DNA of 64,000 bases from Sipunculus nudus (taxonomy: Eukaryota; Annelida; Sipuncula; Golfingiida; Sipunculidae): the NCBI GenBank assembly GCA_026874595.1, contig CM049317.1:78381415-78445414 (forward strand), read 5' to 3'. The notes beneath the pieces are model-generated. The model made no database searches and was not told the DNA's origin. It saw only the letters and a program-made list of their open reading frames with translations. The first letter of the stretch is position 1; every line of letters begins with the position of its first letter. A program made the position numbers and the translations under genes. Of this stretch, positions 9,470 to 19,809 are shown piece after piece.

Positions 9470-12165
9470 TTTAGCTCAGCTGACTGTAAGTCATCTGAGC
9501 TTTAGCAATCACTCTTTGTCCGTCGTCCGTCCAGCCGTCTGTCCGTTAACAGGGCACAAATCGTAACCGCTGGACCTAGAATCTTTCTACTTTACATCCT
9601 GAGAGGTTCATAAAAAGTCTCCTTGGAAACCTAGAATTAGGTCTCTGTTACCCATATTCTTTGGGCTATGGGGCTCCAAAGTACCCCCCCCCCCCCCCGA
9701 ATAATAAAAAAAATTGATACAAAAGCTCAAGTATCTGAAGAGCTAATGCATTGATCACCATGATTCTTTGCATGGATATTGATCATAGAGTGTTTCATCA
9801 GTTTCTACAGACTGGTGGCGCCACCTGTATTTTTCTTTTTTTTACGATTTTTTTTCTCTATTTTTGAGACCTCAAAGCATGCCGTCATCTGTTATCAGGG
9901 CACAAATGTAACCGTTGGACCTGGAATCTTCTCTCTTTACATCCTGAGAGGTCCATGAAAAGTCTTTTTGGAAACCTGGAATTAGGTCTTTGTTACCCAT
10001 ATTTTCAAGCTATTGGGCTCCGAAGTACCCCCCAGAAAAAATGGAAAAATTTGATACAAAAGCACAAGTATCTGAGAAACTATTGCATTGATCACAATGA
10101 ATCTTAGCATGAATATTGATCATGGACTGTTTCATCAGTATCTGCAGAATGGTGGCGCCACCTGTAGTTTTCGAATATTTACGATTTTTTTCTCTATTTT
10201 TGAGATCTAAAATGATGCCGTCATCTGTTAAAAGGGCACAAATTGTAACCGCTGGACCTTGAATCTTCTCTCTTAACATCCAGACAGGTTCATGAAAGTT
10301 CATCTTTGAAACCTGGAATTAGGTCTCTGTTATACATATTCTTTGGGCTATGGGGCTCCGAAGTACCCCCCAGAATAATGAAAAAATTGATACAAAAGCT
10401 CAAGTATCTGAAGAACTGATACATTGATCACCATGATTCTTTGCATAGATATTAATCATGGAGTGTTTTATCAGTTTCTGAGACTGGTGGCGCCACCTGT
10501 ACTTTTTTTAATATTTACGATTTTTGTTCTCTATTTTGAGACTTTAAAAGATTCCGTCATCTGTTAATAGGGCACAAATCGTGAACGCTGGACCTGGAAT
10601 TTTCTAACTTTACATTCAGTTAGGTCCATGAAAAGTCTTCTTGAAAAATCCAGAATAAGGTCTCTATTACCCATATTCTTCAAGCTATGGGGCTCCGAAG
10701 TACCCCCCCCCCCCCCGAGAATAATAAAAAAATCGATACAAAAGCTCAAATATCAGAACAACTTATGCATTGATCACCATGATTCTTTGCATGGATATTG
10801 ATCATGGGATGTTACATCAGTTTCTGCAGACTGGTGGCGCCACCTGGTTTTTTTTTTAGATTTTTTATGTTTTTTTTTTTTTTATTTTTGAGACCTCCAA
10901 AACTGCCGTCAACTGTTAACGGGGCACAAATCGTAACCGGTAGTCCTGGAATCATCTCACTTTATATCCAGAGAGGCCCATTAAAGACTTCTTGGAAACC
11001 TTGAATTATGTCTCTGTTACACATATTCTTACAGCTATGGGGCTCCGAAGTATCCCCCAGAATAATGAAAAATTTGATATAAAAGCTCAAGTTTCTGAAC
11101 AACTAATGCATTGATCACCATGATTCTTTGCGTGGATATTAATCAGGGAGTGTTTTATCGATTCTGAGACTGGTGTCGCCACCTGTATTTTTTATTATTT
11201 TTTTAACAATTTTTTTCTCTATTTTGAGACCTAAAAAGATGCCTTCATCTGTTAACAGGGCACAAATCGTAAACACTGGACCTGGAATCTTCTCACTTTA
11301 CATCCAGAGAGGTCCATCAAAAGTCACTCAGAATAATGACAAATTTGACACAAAAGCTCAAGTATCTGAACATCTAATGCATTGATCACCATGAATCTTT
11401 GCATGGAATTTCATCATAAAGTTTTTCATCATTTTCTGCAGACTGGTTGTGCCACCTGTATTTTTTCGATGTTTTACTATTTTTTTATCTATTTTTGAGA
11501 CCATAATAGATGCCGTTATCTGTTAACAGGGCTCAAATCGTTACAACTAGACAAACAATTTTCCCACTTTACATCCAGAGAGGTACATGAAAAGTCTCTG
11601 AGCTATTTGGTTTATAAGCACCCCCATCATAATTAAAAATTTGTTACCAAAGCAGAGCACAAATCATAAACATTGGACCTGGAATCTTCTCACCTAAAAT
11701 CTAGGGAGGTCTATGAAAACCCCTTGGAAACGTGTATTTAGGTCTCTGTTACCCAAATTTTCTGAGCCATGGCGCTTATAAATATAAGGACCCCTCAGAA
11801 TAATTGAAAATTCGATACCTAAGTAGGGCACAAATCATAAACTTTAGGCCCAGAATCTTCTAACTTGACATCCTGAGAGTTCCTTAAAAGTTCTCCCAGA
11901 GACCTGAAATTGGGTCACAGTGAACTATATTCTCAGAGTTTTGGGGTATGTTTGAGCACCCTAGAAAAATGCAAAATGCACACAAATTGCCAGATTCCTC
12001 ATGAAAGGCTGGTTGGTTTGTCAACAGATTTGTTGTGCTTATGGGTCTTGATGAACTTAAACTAATATGCATGAACAATGATGCCACTTACATTACTTTA
12101 ATTAGTGGTCTGTGCAAGGACATATTGTCAACATGTCAGTTTGCTGAACGTCATGACCAATGGGT
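9470..12165. repeat. Hairpin-headed tandem repeat element, copy 1 (about 340-bp units)
   Basis: It begins with an imperfect hairpin, GCTCAGCTGAC…GTCATCTGAGC (9475-9501), then a (GTCC)n-like stretch. Roughly eight diverged units follow, each containing GGGCACAAATCGTAACC, a homopolymeric C run after GGGGCTCCGAAGTA, and TGGTGGCGCCACCTGTA. Unit starts are near 9545, 9890, 10228, 10565, 10915, 11256 and 11520, so the period is about 340 bp and becomes shorter and more degenerate to the right. The terminal block reads …CATGACCAATGGGTCACTTGTTA. Copies with the same head or tail occur at 45.2 and 51.9 kb. The design resembles Helentron-type non-autonomous elements read on the minus strand (3' hairpin), which is inference. 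Confidence 0.75.
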
Positions 12166-12638
12166 CACTTGTTAATCTTTATCACACCATAATGGTTTTA
12201 TTATTCTTGTATACTATTTTAACTGGATCGTCATTTTCTGATCATTTTATAATTGTAATGTTATATTAAAATCAATATCACTATAATATGAACACGAATT
12301 ATGAACTGATACTGCAGTGAAATGTGTAAACACCATACTTGTCTTATCTTGTATCTTGACTCTAATGTTATAATGTTTCATTTATCATAACATGTCTTGA
12401 GTATGTAGTCGGTGACAATAGCTCTGTGAGCTTATGTTGCATTCGCTGACCTTAGAAAACCGACTTTAAATAAAACTTATCTTATCAGAGATTCATCATG
12501 CTTACATGGATATAAGCGTCCTTCGAGTGCCGCTGTCAGTGGCGTTTCCAGGATTCGAAAATAGAGGCTCAGCCCTTAAGTCGGGAAGGGGGATGTTCTG
12601 CGTCTTTTAGACATGTCATATATATATAAAAGAGCGCT
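12166..12638. other. Intergenic, AT-rich, no gene seen
   Basis: No family-like frame or RNA gene was recognised. A short block near 12.54-12.57 kb (GGCGTTTCCAGGATTCG) resembles ends of low-copy invertebrate repeats also hinted at near 24.67 and 55.71 kb. Confidence 0.3.
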
Positions 12639-12779
12639 TCAGGAGGCCAAGGATTTCTGCGTTGCAGTTGTGCAAGTTCTGGGTCAAAGAAGTGTAGTTC
12701 CAGGAGATGTCAGTGTTTCAAGGCCAATCTGAAATGTAACAGTCGCTGCCACAACAGTCTGTCATGCAGTAATAAGTAA
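12639..12779 (+). pseudogene. Cys-rich C-terminal fragment of an integrase-type transposon protein
   Basis: An uninterrupted 46-codon frame reads SGGQGFLRCSCASSGSKK, then CSSRRCQCFKANLKCNSRCH and NSLSCSNK before a TAA. From memory this CxC…RCxCxK…CNSRCH…LSCxN pattern is the Cys-rich tail of KRAB-A-domain-2-like/integrase-core proteins that are abundant in bivalves. The fragment is preceded by a possible acceptor, TTCAG, and followed by AATAAA-containing sequence near 12.86 kb. No other part of such a gene is seen nearby, so it is an isolated terminal exon or element fragment. Confidence 0.45.
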
Positions 12780-12889
12780 AAAGCGGTTATATATTGCACT
12801 TCAAAGTGCTCCTGCATTAAAGCTTTGTTTTAAAACAATATTACAAGAGCGAAAAATAAAATAAACAGATTTTCAACCGACCATGGGTG

Positions 12890-13066
12890 TTCTCATTCAG
12901 CAAGAAATAGCATTCAGGCATTACGTGAAATGACTGGGCCCAAATTTCAGTCATTACGTGTAATGCCAGGAAATTTTAGTCATTTCATGAAATGCCTGAG
13001 TGAAACAGTCATTTCACGAAATGCCTAAAAATTTCAGTCATTTTACGAAATGCCTGGTTTCACAAA
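12890..13066. repeat. Short palindromic repeats around CATTTCAYGAAATG
   Basis: At least six iterations of GTCATTTCACGAAATGCCTG-like sequence occur at roughly 30-36-bp spacing, including one perfect 14-bp palindrome, CATTTCATGAAATG. No coding signal. Confidence 0.55.
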
Positions 13067-13074
13067 TTGCCTGT

Positions 13075-13077
<3 letters not shown>

Positions 13078-13136
<59 letters not shown>

Positions 13137-13142
13137 TATATA
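13078..13142. repeat. (TA)n microsatellite
   Basis: About 65 bp of alternating TA with one GTA interruption. Confidence 0.95.
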
Positions 13143-13186
13143 CTAATAAATAATTTCTTTCAGATTACTTTGATATTCCACAAAGC

Positions 13187-13738
13187 CCTATTATAGTCCG
13201 TTTCATCCCCTCATGTCCACCTGTTTTTTGCTATGAAAATTTTTATTAGGTACATTTCAAGGGAAACAATTATAGTGTAGAGGAGAGGATTACAGAACCT
13301 AATTTTCAACTAGGTAACTAAATTCCAACCTTATGCCATATTTGAGTAACAGAATTTTCTGAAAATATGAGAAATCAGTCTACATTTTACAACATATCAT
13401 ACCCACTTACGGCGGTCAAGGTCATTGGTCACATGCAAAAACAGCCTCAAATGACAGCTTCTGATTGGATGATCTCATGTAAACACTCTAAAAAATATAA
13501 CCAGCTAAAACAAAGATGGCTACTTATGGAGGGACACACAATATCAGCCAGATCATGATAAAGAGACTAAAATGTTGTGAAACATGAACGGGGGATTTAT
13601 TGTAAGATTCTTAACTGCCATATTAGGTTGTAACTTCCATATGTTGTTTACTTGGAAAATATTGGAAAATATAAACTTTTAAGTAAATCATCTACAAAAA
13701 ACAGGTGGACAGCAGGTGGTGAAATGGACTTTAGTAGG
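13187..13738. mobile_element. MITE-like element with about 45-bp inverted ends
   Basis: The left end CCTATTATAGTCCGTTTCAT… and the reverse complement of the right end (…GAAATGGACTTTAGTAGG) match over about 45 bp, including GTCCACCTGTTTTTT. The interior is non-coding. The left breakpoint of the 13.5-22 kb tandem duplication cuts through this element, so the second copy (17251 onward) has only its right half. No clear target duplication was seen. Confidence 0.6.
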
Positions 13739-14699
13739 AAGCAAGCATATTTATACTTGTTTGAACACACTGCGTGGCTGTAAATTGTCTCCTACTTAAC
13801 ATATCAAATATTGTTAGTTCTTGCATTATTATTATGATTAATAATTTTGTAAGGTATCAGTTGTTAATTATGTTAACCATGGGGCCCTCATCTATATATA
13901 ATGCATTATTTGACCCAAAAAAAAGATACATGCATCAAGTGTGTAATAATCGAATATAAAATTGATGTGTGTTAACAAACATAACACTTGCCAGTAGCTG
14001 ACTTGCATAAGTGTTGGCAGAATTAAAGGGGGTGGGGGCCCCCTATGCGCCCCCTGTGAATATACCACTGGTTGTGTCCAGTTCGTAACTTGATCATTCG
14101 CGCCAAAATCAAAATTAAAATCAGAGGTGGGTGGTTGTGTGACTGAACTGACGTGTATTATTAACTGAAGTAAGTTTGTTTAGAATTTATCACGTTTAAC
14201 ATTAAAATACAAATATCCAACCCTGTACTGATGCTGTTAGGGGGTGACATAAAAGCAGACCGAACTGTCTCGCTAGTGAAGCTTGTGCGCCACCGTTATG
14301 GGTTCGAATCCCGGATCCGCCCAGAATTTCCCCCTGAGTAATTTGTCTTCGTAACAATACCCTGTCTGTTTGCTGAGCTAATTTTGATCTACAAGAGTCA
14401 AGATTCATAAATTCAACTTACATGACCTAAAAAGGTAATCTATGGTCATATATACCGTACTTGCATAGGGTTCCCCTTTTCCCTGTATTTCGCCGTTTGT
14501 GTCAATGGCTGGCACCTTCATACGTTTCATTTCTTGTACCGCTGTGAGTACTCATTTATAGAAGACACTTTCATTTACTGGAAGCGGTATGTGTTCATAT
14601 AACAGTTGCTTAGAACTACAGCCGGCGGTATTAAGTCAAAGGTAACAAAAGTAACATACTTACCCCTGTAGCAGCGAGCTGATGTAAAAAAAGTAAGTG

Positions 14700-14895
14700 T
14701 GTGTTTATGTCTGTACACTTTATTTATTATACTCTGTGATTGTATTGATTTGCTGTTGTACTGTGTAACTGTATTGATTTAGTGTATTGTAATGTAAGGG
14801 TTGTTTTAAGAATAAATTGTAATTATTTGTTAACAAAAAAGACTTCTTTATGCTCATCGTGACTAGGTGATCTGTTTATATTAGGTTCCGTAACA
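14700..14895 (+). mobile_element. LTR 3' part, Gmr1-like element copy A
   Basis: The segment ends …TTAGGTTCCGTAACA directly before the primer-binding site. It contains AAGAATAAATTGTAATTATTT (polyadenylation-type AATAAA) and TTGTTAACAAAAAA, which match the reverse complement of the complete LTR at 38248-39035. The 5' limit of this LTR could not be fixed; similarity to the 38-kb LTR is clear only for the 3' third. Copy A lacks about 68 bp after GACTTCTT that both other LTRs contain. Confidence 0.65.
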
Positions 14896-14901
14896 TAAAA
14901 A

Positions 14902-14918
14902 TGGGGGCTCGTCCGGGA
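14902..14918 (+). other. tRNA-Pro-type primer-binding site, copy A
   Basis: TGGGGGCTCGTCCGGGA lies 6 bp after the LTR end. It equals the complement of the 3' end of tRNA-Pro, the primer type used by murine leukaemia-type retroviruses. It marks the plus orientation of the retroelement and the start of its internal region. Confidence 0.8.
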
Positions 14919-15057
14919 AGCTTTATAGTTTTGAAACATTATTACCTAAACACATTGTTTTATCATACATTGTTTACATTAAGATTTCATATTGTTTCCA
15001 TTACATTGTTTCTTAGGATTTATCTCAGTGATTTTTTTACTGTTTTAACATCTTAAC

Positions 15058-16166
15058 ATGGCATATTTCAAACCTGAGACATTTGTTGAAGATCCCGAAC
15101 CTGATCAACTTCACCAGTTGACAAAAGATCAGTTGTTGCGTTTGGGACAACACTTAGGGCTAGGTGTGGAAAAAGCTTTGAGAAAGCCTTACATCATTGC
15201 TAAAATCATGCAAGATCTAGTTAGCAAAGGTTTAATTTAAGAGAGTGAACTCGAATCATCAGGAAATGACAGCCTTGCTATGAAGTTAGAATTAAAATAG
15301 TTAAAAATGCAATATGAGCTAGCATTGAAACAGTTGGAATTAGAAAAACAAAAGGAAAGAGAGATTGAGTTAAAACGACTGGAGTTTGAAAGGCTCAAAC
15401 TAGAACATGGTCTACGTGCTCCCCCAACTCACAGTTTTGATGTTACCAAACACATTAGACTTGTCCCTCCTTTTCAAGAAAAAGAGGTTGATAAAGGTAG
15501 CTTAACATTCAAAATGGCCTAAGGAAAATTGGACTATGCTGTTACAAAGTGTATTAACTGGCAAGGCCACAGAAATTTATACAGAGCTTGCAGTAGAAGC
15601 CGCTGCTGACTATGACCAGGTTAAATGGTTAATCCTAAAAGGTTATGAGTTAGTTCAGAAATTCAGAAATATGGAAAAGCGCAAAAATCAGACCTATGAA
15701 GACTTTGCTTGGACAAAAGAGCTATTGTTTGATCGCTGGTTTAGTTCTAAAAATGTAATGAAAGATTATGACAATTTGCGCCAGTTGATTTTGCTTGAGG
15801 AATTTAAGCGCTGCATTCACGCAGATATTAAAAATTTTCTTGATGAGAAAAGACCTGAAACACTTGACATTGCTGCTCAATTAGCTGATGATTATTCATT
15901 ACATACACAAAATGTCCTTTACTATCAAACCAAACCAGTCATTCACAAACAAGAATGTAAAACAGTATGGTCAAAAGAAGTTTAAGGCGCAGTCACCCAG
16001 TACTAGTAGTCCTGATAGTTCAGCAAAATCCATTGCTACACCTCAGTCCACCTCCACTGTGTCTGAATCCAACCAAGGCAAGTCATTTTCAAAGAAAATC
16101 TGTAATTACTTCAAAAGGGAAGGTCATCTAATATCTGAGTGCTGGAAACTTGCAAATAAACCCTAA
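15058..16166 (+). pseudogene. Broken gag of a Gmr1-like LTR element, copy A (SCAN-like capsid part)
   Basis: The frame starts MAYFKPETFVEDPEPDQL and is stopped at 15238 (TAA) and 15298 (TAG). A Glu/Lys/Leu coiled-coil segment follows (LKQLELEKQKEREIELKRLE), then a frameshift near 15.52 kb, then a long helical region with LILKGYELV, QTYEDFAWTKELLFDRW and LRQLILLEEFKRCIHADI. This resembles the SCAN domain, which is known to derive from Gmr1-like gag. Another frameshift near 15.95 kb leads to a zinc-knuckle remnant, CNYFKREGHLISEC, whose second Cys is Phe. Poly(C) follows. No pol is attached. It is inactive; role in life would be capsid formation. Confidence 0.8.
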
Positions 16167-16186
16167 CAGTGTTTGCAATCTTCCCC

Positions 16187-16520
16187 TCTACCCCCCCCCC
16201 CCCCCCCCGGACTCCGGGCTTCCTTTTGAAATAAAAACTTTTTTCAAACAACCCATAAATCGGTCGAACTAATAAAACCATGGTTATTATGGAAAGATAC
16301 TTCTGAATGTGTAAAAATCAACATACCTGTTAACCTATAAAACGGTGATCGTGTAAAAGATCTCAGCTCTTTGTGTTCACTCAACGGAAAAGTGCTCCCT
16401 ATTAAAACATCATGTGGACATGTGTTCCGCGCTTGAATTTAAAATCCTTACTTCCTTTTAACAGAGTAAAATTCCTTAACAGGCGATATAATAGAAAGGG
16501 TCAGTGGGGGTAAGAGGTCT
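16187..16520. repeat. Poly(C)-headed module 1, copy A
   Basis: It starts in a C run of about 18 and contains ACCATGGTTATTATGGAAA, AAAATCAACATACCTGT and AAATTCCTTAACAGGCG. It is a diverged direct copy of 16880-17245. No coding role is visible. Confidence 0.6.
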
Positions 16521-16879
16521 CCTCCTGTAAAAGCATGACAGGCGAGAAATGTTTTGCTGAACATTTGTAGAGAGTTAGGGTAAAGACATATCAATAGTCC
16601 ATTTCATTTTTGAGGTAAAACGAATCACCACAATATGTATTTTCTTATAAACCATTATGACAAAGGACCATTCCTTTGTCCCCGTGTGGAAACAACCCAT
16701 TCGTATTTATTTGTTCTGCCACTCGCAAGGTGAACTGAAGCATGACAGTGTTCACACATGAAACGCATACACGTGAACACATGACTGATATTAAAGGAGA
16801 TTCTGGTGGAGGTCTGTACGCCCTGACCACAGATTCTAGTATGTTATCAGTTTAAAGATGTACTGGTGATATTTTTGCA

Positions 16880-17245
16880 TGTGTGTGCCCCCCCCCCCCC
16901 CCCCGAATGATGATTAAGTTGTGGAGCTTCTTGTTGAAAAAAAATTACTTCATCAAACACATGACCTGGCCGAACTCTTGAAACCATGGTTATCATGGAA
17001 AAATATTTTTGAATGTATAAAAATCAACATACCTGTAACCCATAAAAAATGTGCCAAACGGTGGCCACATCACTGGACTCGGTGCCCAGTGTTGACCAAA
17101 CTGATAAGCCCTCACATTAAAAGCGGAGTCATGTGGTCTTTGGATTAAAAACCTTTATTTCCTTTTGAGAGAGAAAAAATTCCTTTAGAGGCGTTACAAT
17201 GGATATGGGGGATCAGTGGGGATTATAATGGACCCAGGCGACCGC
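16880..17245. repeat. Poly(C)-headed module 2, copy A
   Basis: It starts in a C run of about 15 and repeats the order of short blocks of module 1 (ACCATGGTTATCATGGAAA, AAAATCAACATACCTGT, AAATTCCTTTAGAGGCG). The offset from module 1 is about 700 bp. Copy B has the same pair at about 20.94 and 21.64 kb. Confidence 0.6.
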
Positions 17246-17716
17246 GTATTTCATGTAAACACTCTAAAAAAAATAACCAGCTAAAACAAAGATGGCTACT
17301 TATGGAGGGACACACAATATCAGCCAGATCATGATTAAGAGACTAAAATGTTGACAAACATGAACGGGGGATTTGTTGTAAGATTCTTAACTGCCATATT
17401 AGGTTGTCACTTCCATATGTTGTTTACTTGGAAAATATTGGAAAATATAAACTTTTAAGTAAATCATCTACAAAAAAACAGGTGGACAGCAGGTGGTGAA
17501 ACGGACTTTAGTAGGAAGCAAGCATATTTATACCTGTTTGAACACACTGCGTGGCTGTAAATTTGTCTCCTACTAAACATATCAAATATTGTTAGTTCTT
17601 GCATTATTATTATGATTAATAATTTTGTAAGGTATCAGTTGTTAATTATGTTAACCATGGGGCCCTCATCTATATATAATGCATTATTTGACCAAAAGCA
17701 AAGATACCTGCATCAA

Positions 17717-18613
17717 TAAGTGAAGTGTAGTAACGTTATTGTAATTCCCTAGTAGAAAATGGTCAGCACACATGTAAAAGAATTGAAATGGATTGATCGT
17801 TATATGTCACTGAACCTGTCAAAGGTGGCTGCATGTGAAGCTTCTGATGATGAATCTCATAATATAGGTCTTTCGTAGATAAATTATTTTTTTGCAGCAA
17901 TTCAGTTCAAACTTGAGCCAGTTGGAGTTAGAAAGTAATAAAGATAGTTTGACCTGAGGTAATTAAAGTACATAAACACAAAAAAAATAATAAAGTGAAA
18001 AATACTCATTGACTGTTATTCGCATGCCATTTTCATTTTTATATTTTTATTTAAAATGCAGCTTTCAAACATCAAGCCTGGCCATCCAGCTCCAGTGACA
18101 GTAGCTCGTTATTTAGAGATGATTTCAATTACCCCAGAATCAAGAAACCTGAAACTTTTCTATAGTCTCTTGGTGTATTCTAGGGTAAATTTAAAAAACA
18201 ATAAGGCATTGTAAGCCTCTAGTGAAAGTACAAATAGCTTGCATGGATTGTTTAACAGTTTTTGGCCATCCAAAACCACAACAATCATAGAGTTTGGAGA
18301 CTTCACTTCTGCACACAAACAAAATAGAAAAGAGGTAGAGTAAAAAAAAACATGAGAGAAATGTGTAAGCTTTTGTTCTTTCTTCACAAAATTTCAGCAA
18401 ATACAACTAAAATACCGGTAGTTTCTCTTTAAGTCAATAGGAAATTTTAGAACTGATAATAAATATGCATGATTATATCAGATATATATCTTTATTTACA
18501 TAACAGACAATATCTTGCTAAGCTTTTATTCTTTCTTTTCCATATTTGACTTACATTACCACACTCGTGCATAGAGTGAAAATAGTTATTAACTTATACG
18601 CCATCTTTTATCT
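17717..18613. other. Non-coding block present only in copy B
   Basis: 897 bp, AT-rich, with only short chance frames. No repeat partner was seen elsewhere in the window. Confidence 0.5.
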
Positions 18614-19369
18614 AAGTGTGTAATAATCGAATATAAAATTGATGTGTGTTAACAAACATAACACTTGCCAGTAGTTGACTTGCATAAGTGTTGGCAGAAT
18701 TAAAGGGGGTGGGGGCCCCTTTGCGCCCCCCTGTGAATATACCCCTGGTTGTGTCCAGTTCGTAACTTGATCATTCGCGCCAAAATCAAAATCAAAATCA
18801 GAGGTGGGTGGTTGTGTGACTGAACTGACGTGTATTATTAACTGAAGTAAGTCTGTTTAGAATTTATCACGTTTAACATTAAAATACAAATATCCAACCC
18901 TGTACTGATGCTGTTAGGGGGTGACATAAAAGCAGACCGAACTGTCTCGCTAGTGAAGCTTGTGCGCCACCGTTTTGGGTTCGAATCCCGGATCCGCCCA
19001 GATTTTCCCCCTGAGTAATTTGTCTTCGTAACAATACCCTGTCTGTTTGCTGAGCTAATTTCAATCTACAAGAGTCAAGATTCATAAATTCAACTTACAT
19101 GACCTAAAAAGGTAATCTATGGTCATATATACCGTACTTGCATAGGGTTCCCCTTTTCCCTGTATTTCGCCGTTTGTGTCAATGGCTGGCACCTTCATAC
19201 GTTTCATTTCTTGTACCGCTGTGAGTACTCATTTATAGAAGACACTTTCATTTACTGGAAGCGGTATGTGTTCATATAACAGTTGCTTAGAACTACAGCC
19301 GGCGGTATTAAGTCAAAGGTAACAAAAGTAACATACTTACCCCTGTAGCAGCGAGCTGATGTAAACAAA

Positions 19370-19647
19370 GTAAATCTGTGTTTATGTCTGTACACTTTAT
19401 TTATTATACTCTGTGATTGTATTGATTTGCTGTTGTACTGTTTAACTGTATTGATTTAGTGTATTGTAATGTAAGGGTTGTTTTAAGAATAAATTGTAAT
19501 TATTTGTTAACAAAAAAGACTTCTTGATTCATTCCCCTAGACATTTTACGCTGTCTAGTGTTACAGAATCTGATTTATTTTTTATCTCCATATCAAAATT
19601 TATGCTCATCGTGACTAGGTGATCTGTTTATATTAGGTTCCGTAACA
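19370..19647 (+). mobile_element. LTR 3' part, Gmr1-like element copy B
   Basis: As for 14700-14895 but retaining the block GATTCATTCCCCTAGACATT… that the 38-kb LTR also has. It ends TTAGGTTCCGTAACA before the primer-binding site. Confidence 0.65.
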
Positions 19648-19653
19648 TAAAAA

Positions 19654-19670
19654 TGGGGGCTCGTCCGGGA
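19654..19670 (+). other. tRNA-Pro-type primer-binding site, copy B
   Basis: TGGGGGCTCGTCCGGGA, identical to the copy A site and at the same 6-bp distance from the LTR end. Confidence 0.8.
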
Positions 19671-19809
19671 AGCTTTATAGTTTTGAAACATTATTACCTA
19701 AACACATTGTTTTATCATACATTGTTAACATTAAGATTTCATATTGTTTACATTACATTGTTTTTTAGGATTTATCTCAGTGGTTTTTTTACTGTTTTAA
19801 CATCTTAAC

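Larger units (their letters stand above)
13475..17250. repeat. Tandem segmental duplication, copy A (3.78 kb)
   Basis: Copy A is nearly identical to 17251-22003 apart from an 897-bp block (17717-18613) and a block of about 68 bp in the LTR that are missing here. It contains the right half of the MITE at 13187-13738, an LTR end, a primer-binding site, a broken gag and two poly(C)-headed modules. The A/B junction reads GTATTTCA|TGTAAAC. The left source reads GATCTCATGTAAAC and the right source GTATTTCACGG, so the junction has a TCA microhomology. Confidence 0.85.

Noticed and set aside
14226-14335. tRNA-like sequence with GGTTCGAATCC (also at 18903-19010)
   Set aside because: A perfect B box and T-arm are present, but no matching 5' acceptor strand (GGGCGGA) or A box is found at tRNA distance. 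At most a tRNA-derived repeat fragment inside the duplicated retroelement region.
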